A stretch of DNA of 6,271 bases from assembly GCA_003542325.1 (NCBI GenBank), contig DPKV01000031.1, positions 1 to 6,271 on the forward strand, read 5' to 3'. The translations under genes were made by a program, and so were the position numbers. The number at the start of each line of letters is the position of its first letter. The stretch's first letter is position 1. Positions 6,252 through 6,271 of this stretch are shown here, one piece after another. The notes beneath the pieces were generated by a model, which saw only the letters and a list, made by a program, of their open reading frames with translations, did no database searches and had not been told where the DNA came from. This stretch comes from Anaerolineaceae bacterium. GTDB taxonomy: Bacteria; Chloroflexota; Anaerolineae; Anaerolineales; Anaerolineaceae.

Positions 6252-6257
6252 ATTATA
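6252..6257 (-). promoter_or_regulatory. Candidate -10 box of the NDK-like/SIS operon
   Basis: A perfect TATAAT on the minus strand lies 28 bases upstream of the ATG at 6223, which would put the transcription start near 6245. The matching -35 box would fall just beyond the end of the window, so only half of the promoter can be seen. Confidence 0.5.
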
Positions 6258-6271
6258 CCCAGAACCCACAG

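Noticed and set aside
1..6271. CRISPR arrays, insertion sequences, tRNA or rRNA genes
   Set aside because: No spaced direct repeats, transposase, terminal inverted repeats or RNA gene signatures are visible.

Overview
This window reads as ordinary chromosomal DNA from a free-living bacterium of moderate GC content, by eye about 50 percent. The closest fit I can suggest is a member of the Anaerolineae (Chloroflexota). That rests on the general look of the proteins, especially the short ECF sigma factor followed by a very large single-pass membrane partner, and is an inference rather than a proof. I see no phage, transposon, CRISPR, rRNA or tRNA sequence. Five genes fill the window, and no gene-free stretch exceeds 300 bases.

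Left part (1-3228, minus strand): a two-gene operon. An ECF-type sigma factor (187 aa) is followed, with an 8-base overlap and a strong Shine-Dalgarno, by an 842-aa protein. The latter has about 76 cytoplasmic residues, one membrane helix and about 745 residues outside the cell. The arrangement is that of a sigma factor and its anti-sigma factor/sensor, although the membrane protein lacks a zinc-binding anti-sigma motif. A strong hairpin terminator (43-79) closes the operon. Just upstream of the sigma gene is a candidate ECF promoter with a perfect palindrome in its spacer, which suggests autoregulation.

Middle (3229-4113, plus strand): a 250-base divergent intergenic region, then a single small nitroreductase-family flavoprotein gene. 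It ends in a hairpin that can terminate transcription in both directions, because the next genes are convergent.

Right part (4141-6223, minus strand): a second two-gene operon. The first gene encodes a 334-aa protein that I read as a divergent nucleoside diphosphate kinase (NDK) homologue: the N-x-x-H active-site segment, the catalytic His, the nucleotide-site Arg/Thr and the N-terminal Lys-Pro are present, with an insertion of about 95 residues in the middle. The second gene, 25 bases downstream, encodes a double-SIS-domain sugar isomerase/deaminase resembling the isomerase half of GlmS without the glutaminase domain. A TATAAT box lies just upstream of the first gene.

The least ordinary items are the inserted NDK-like protein paired with an amino-sugar enzyme, and the giant ectodomain of the putative anti-sigma factor, which seems to contain three similar beta-rich modules separated in part by a nine-glycine linker.
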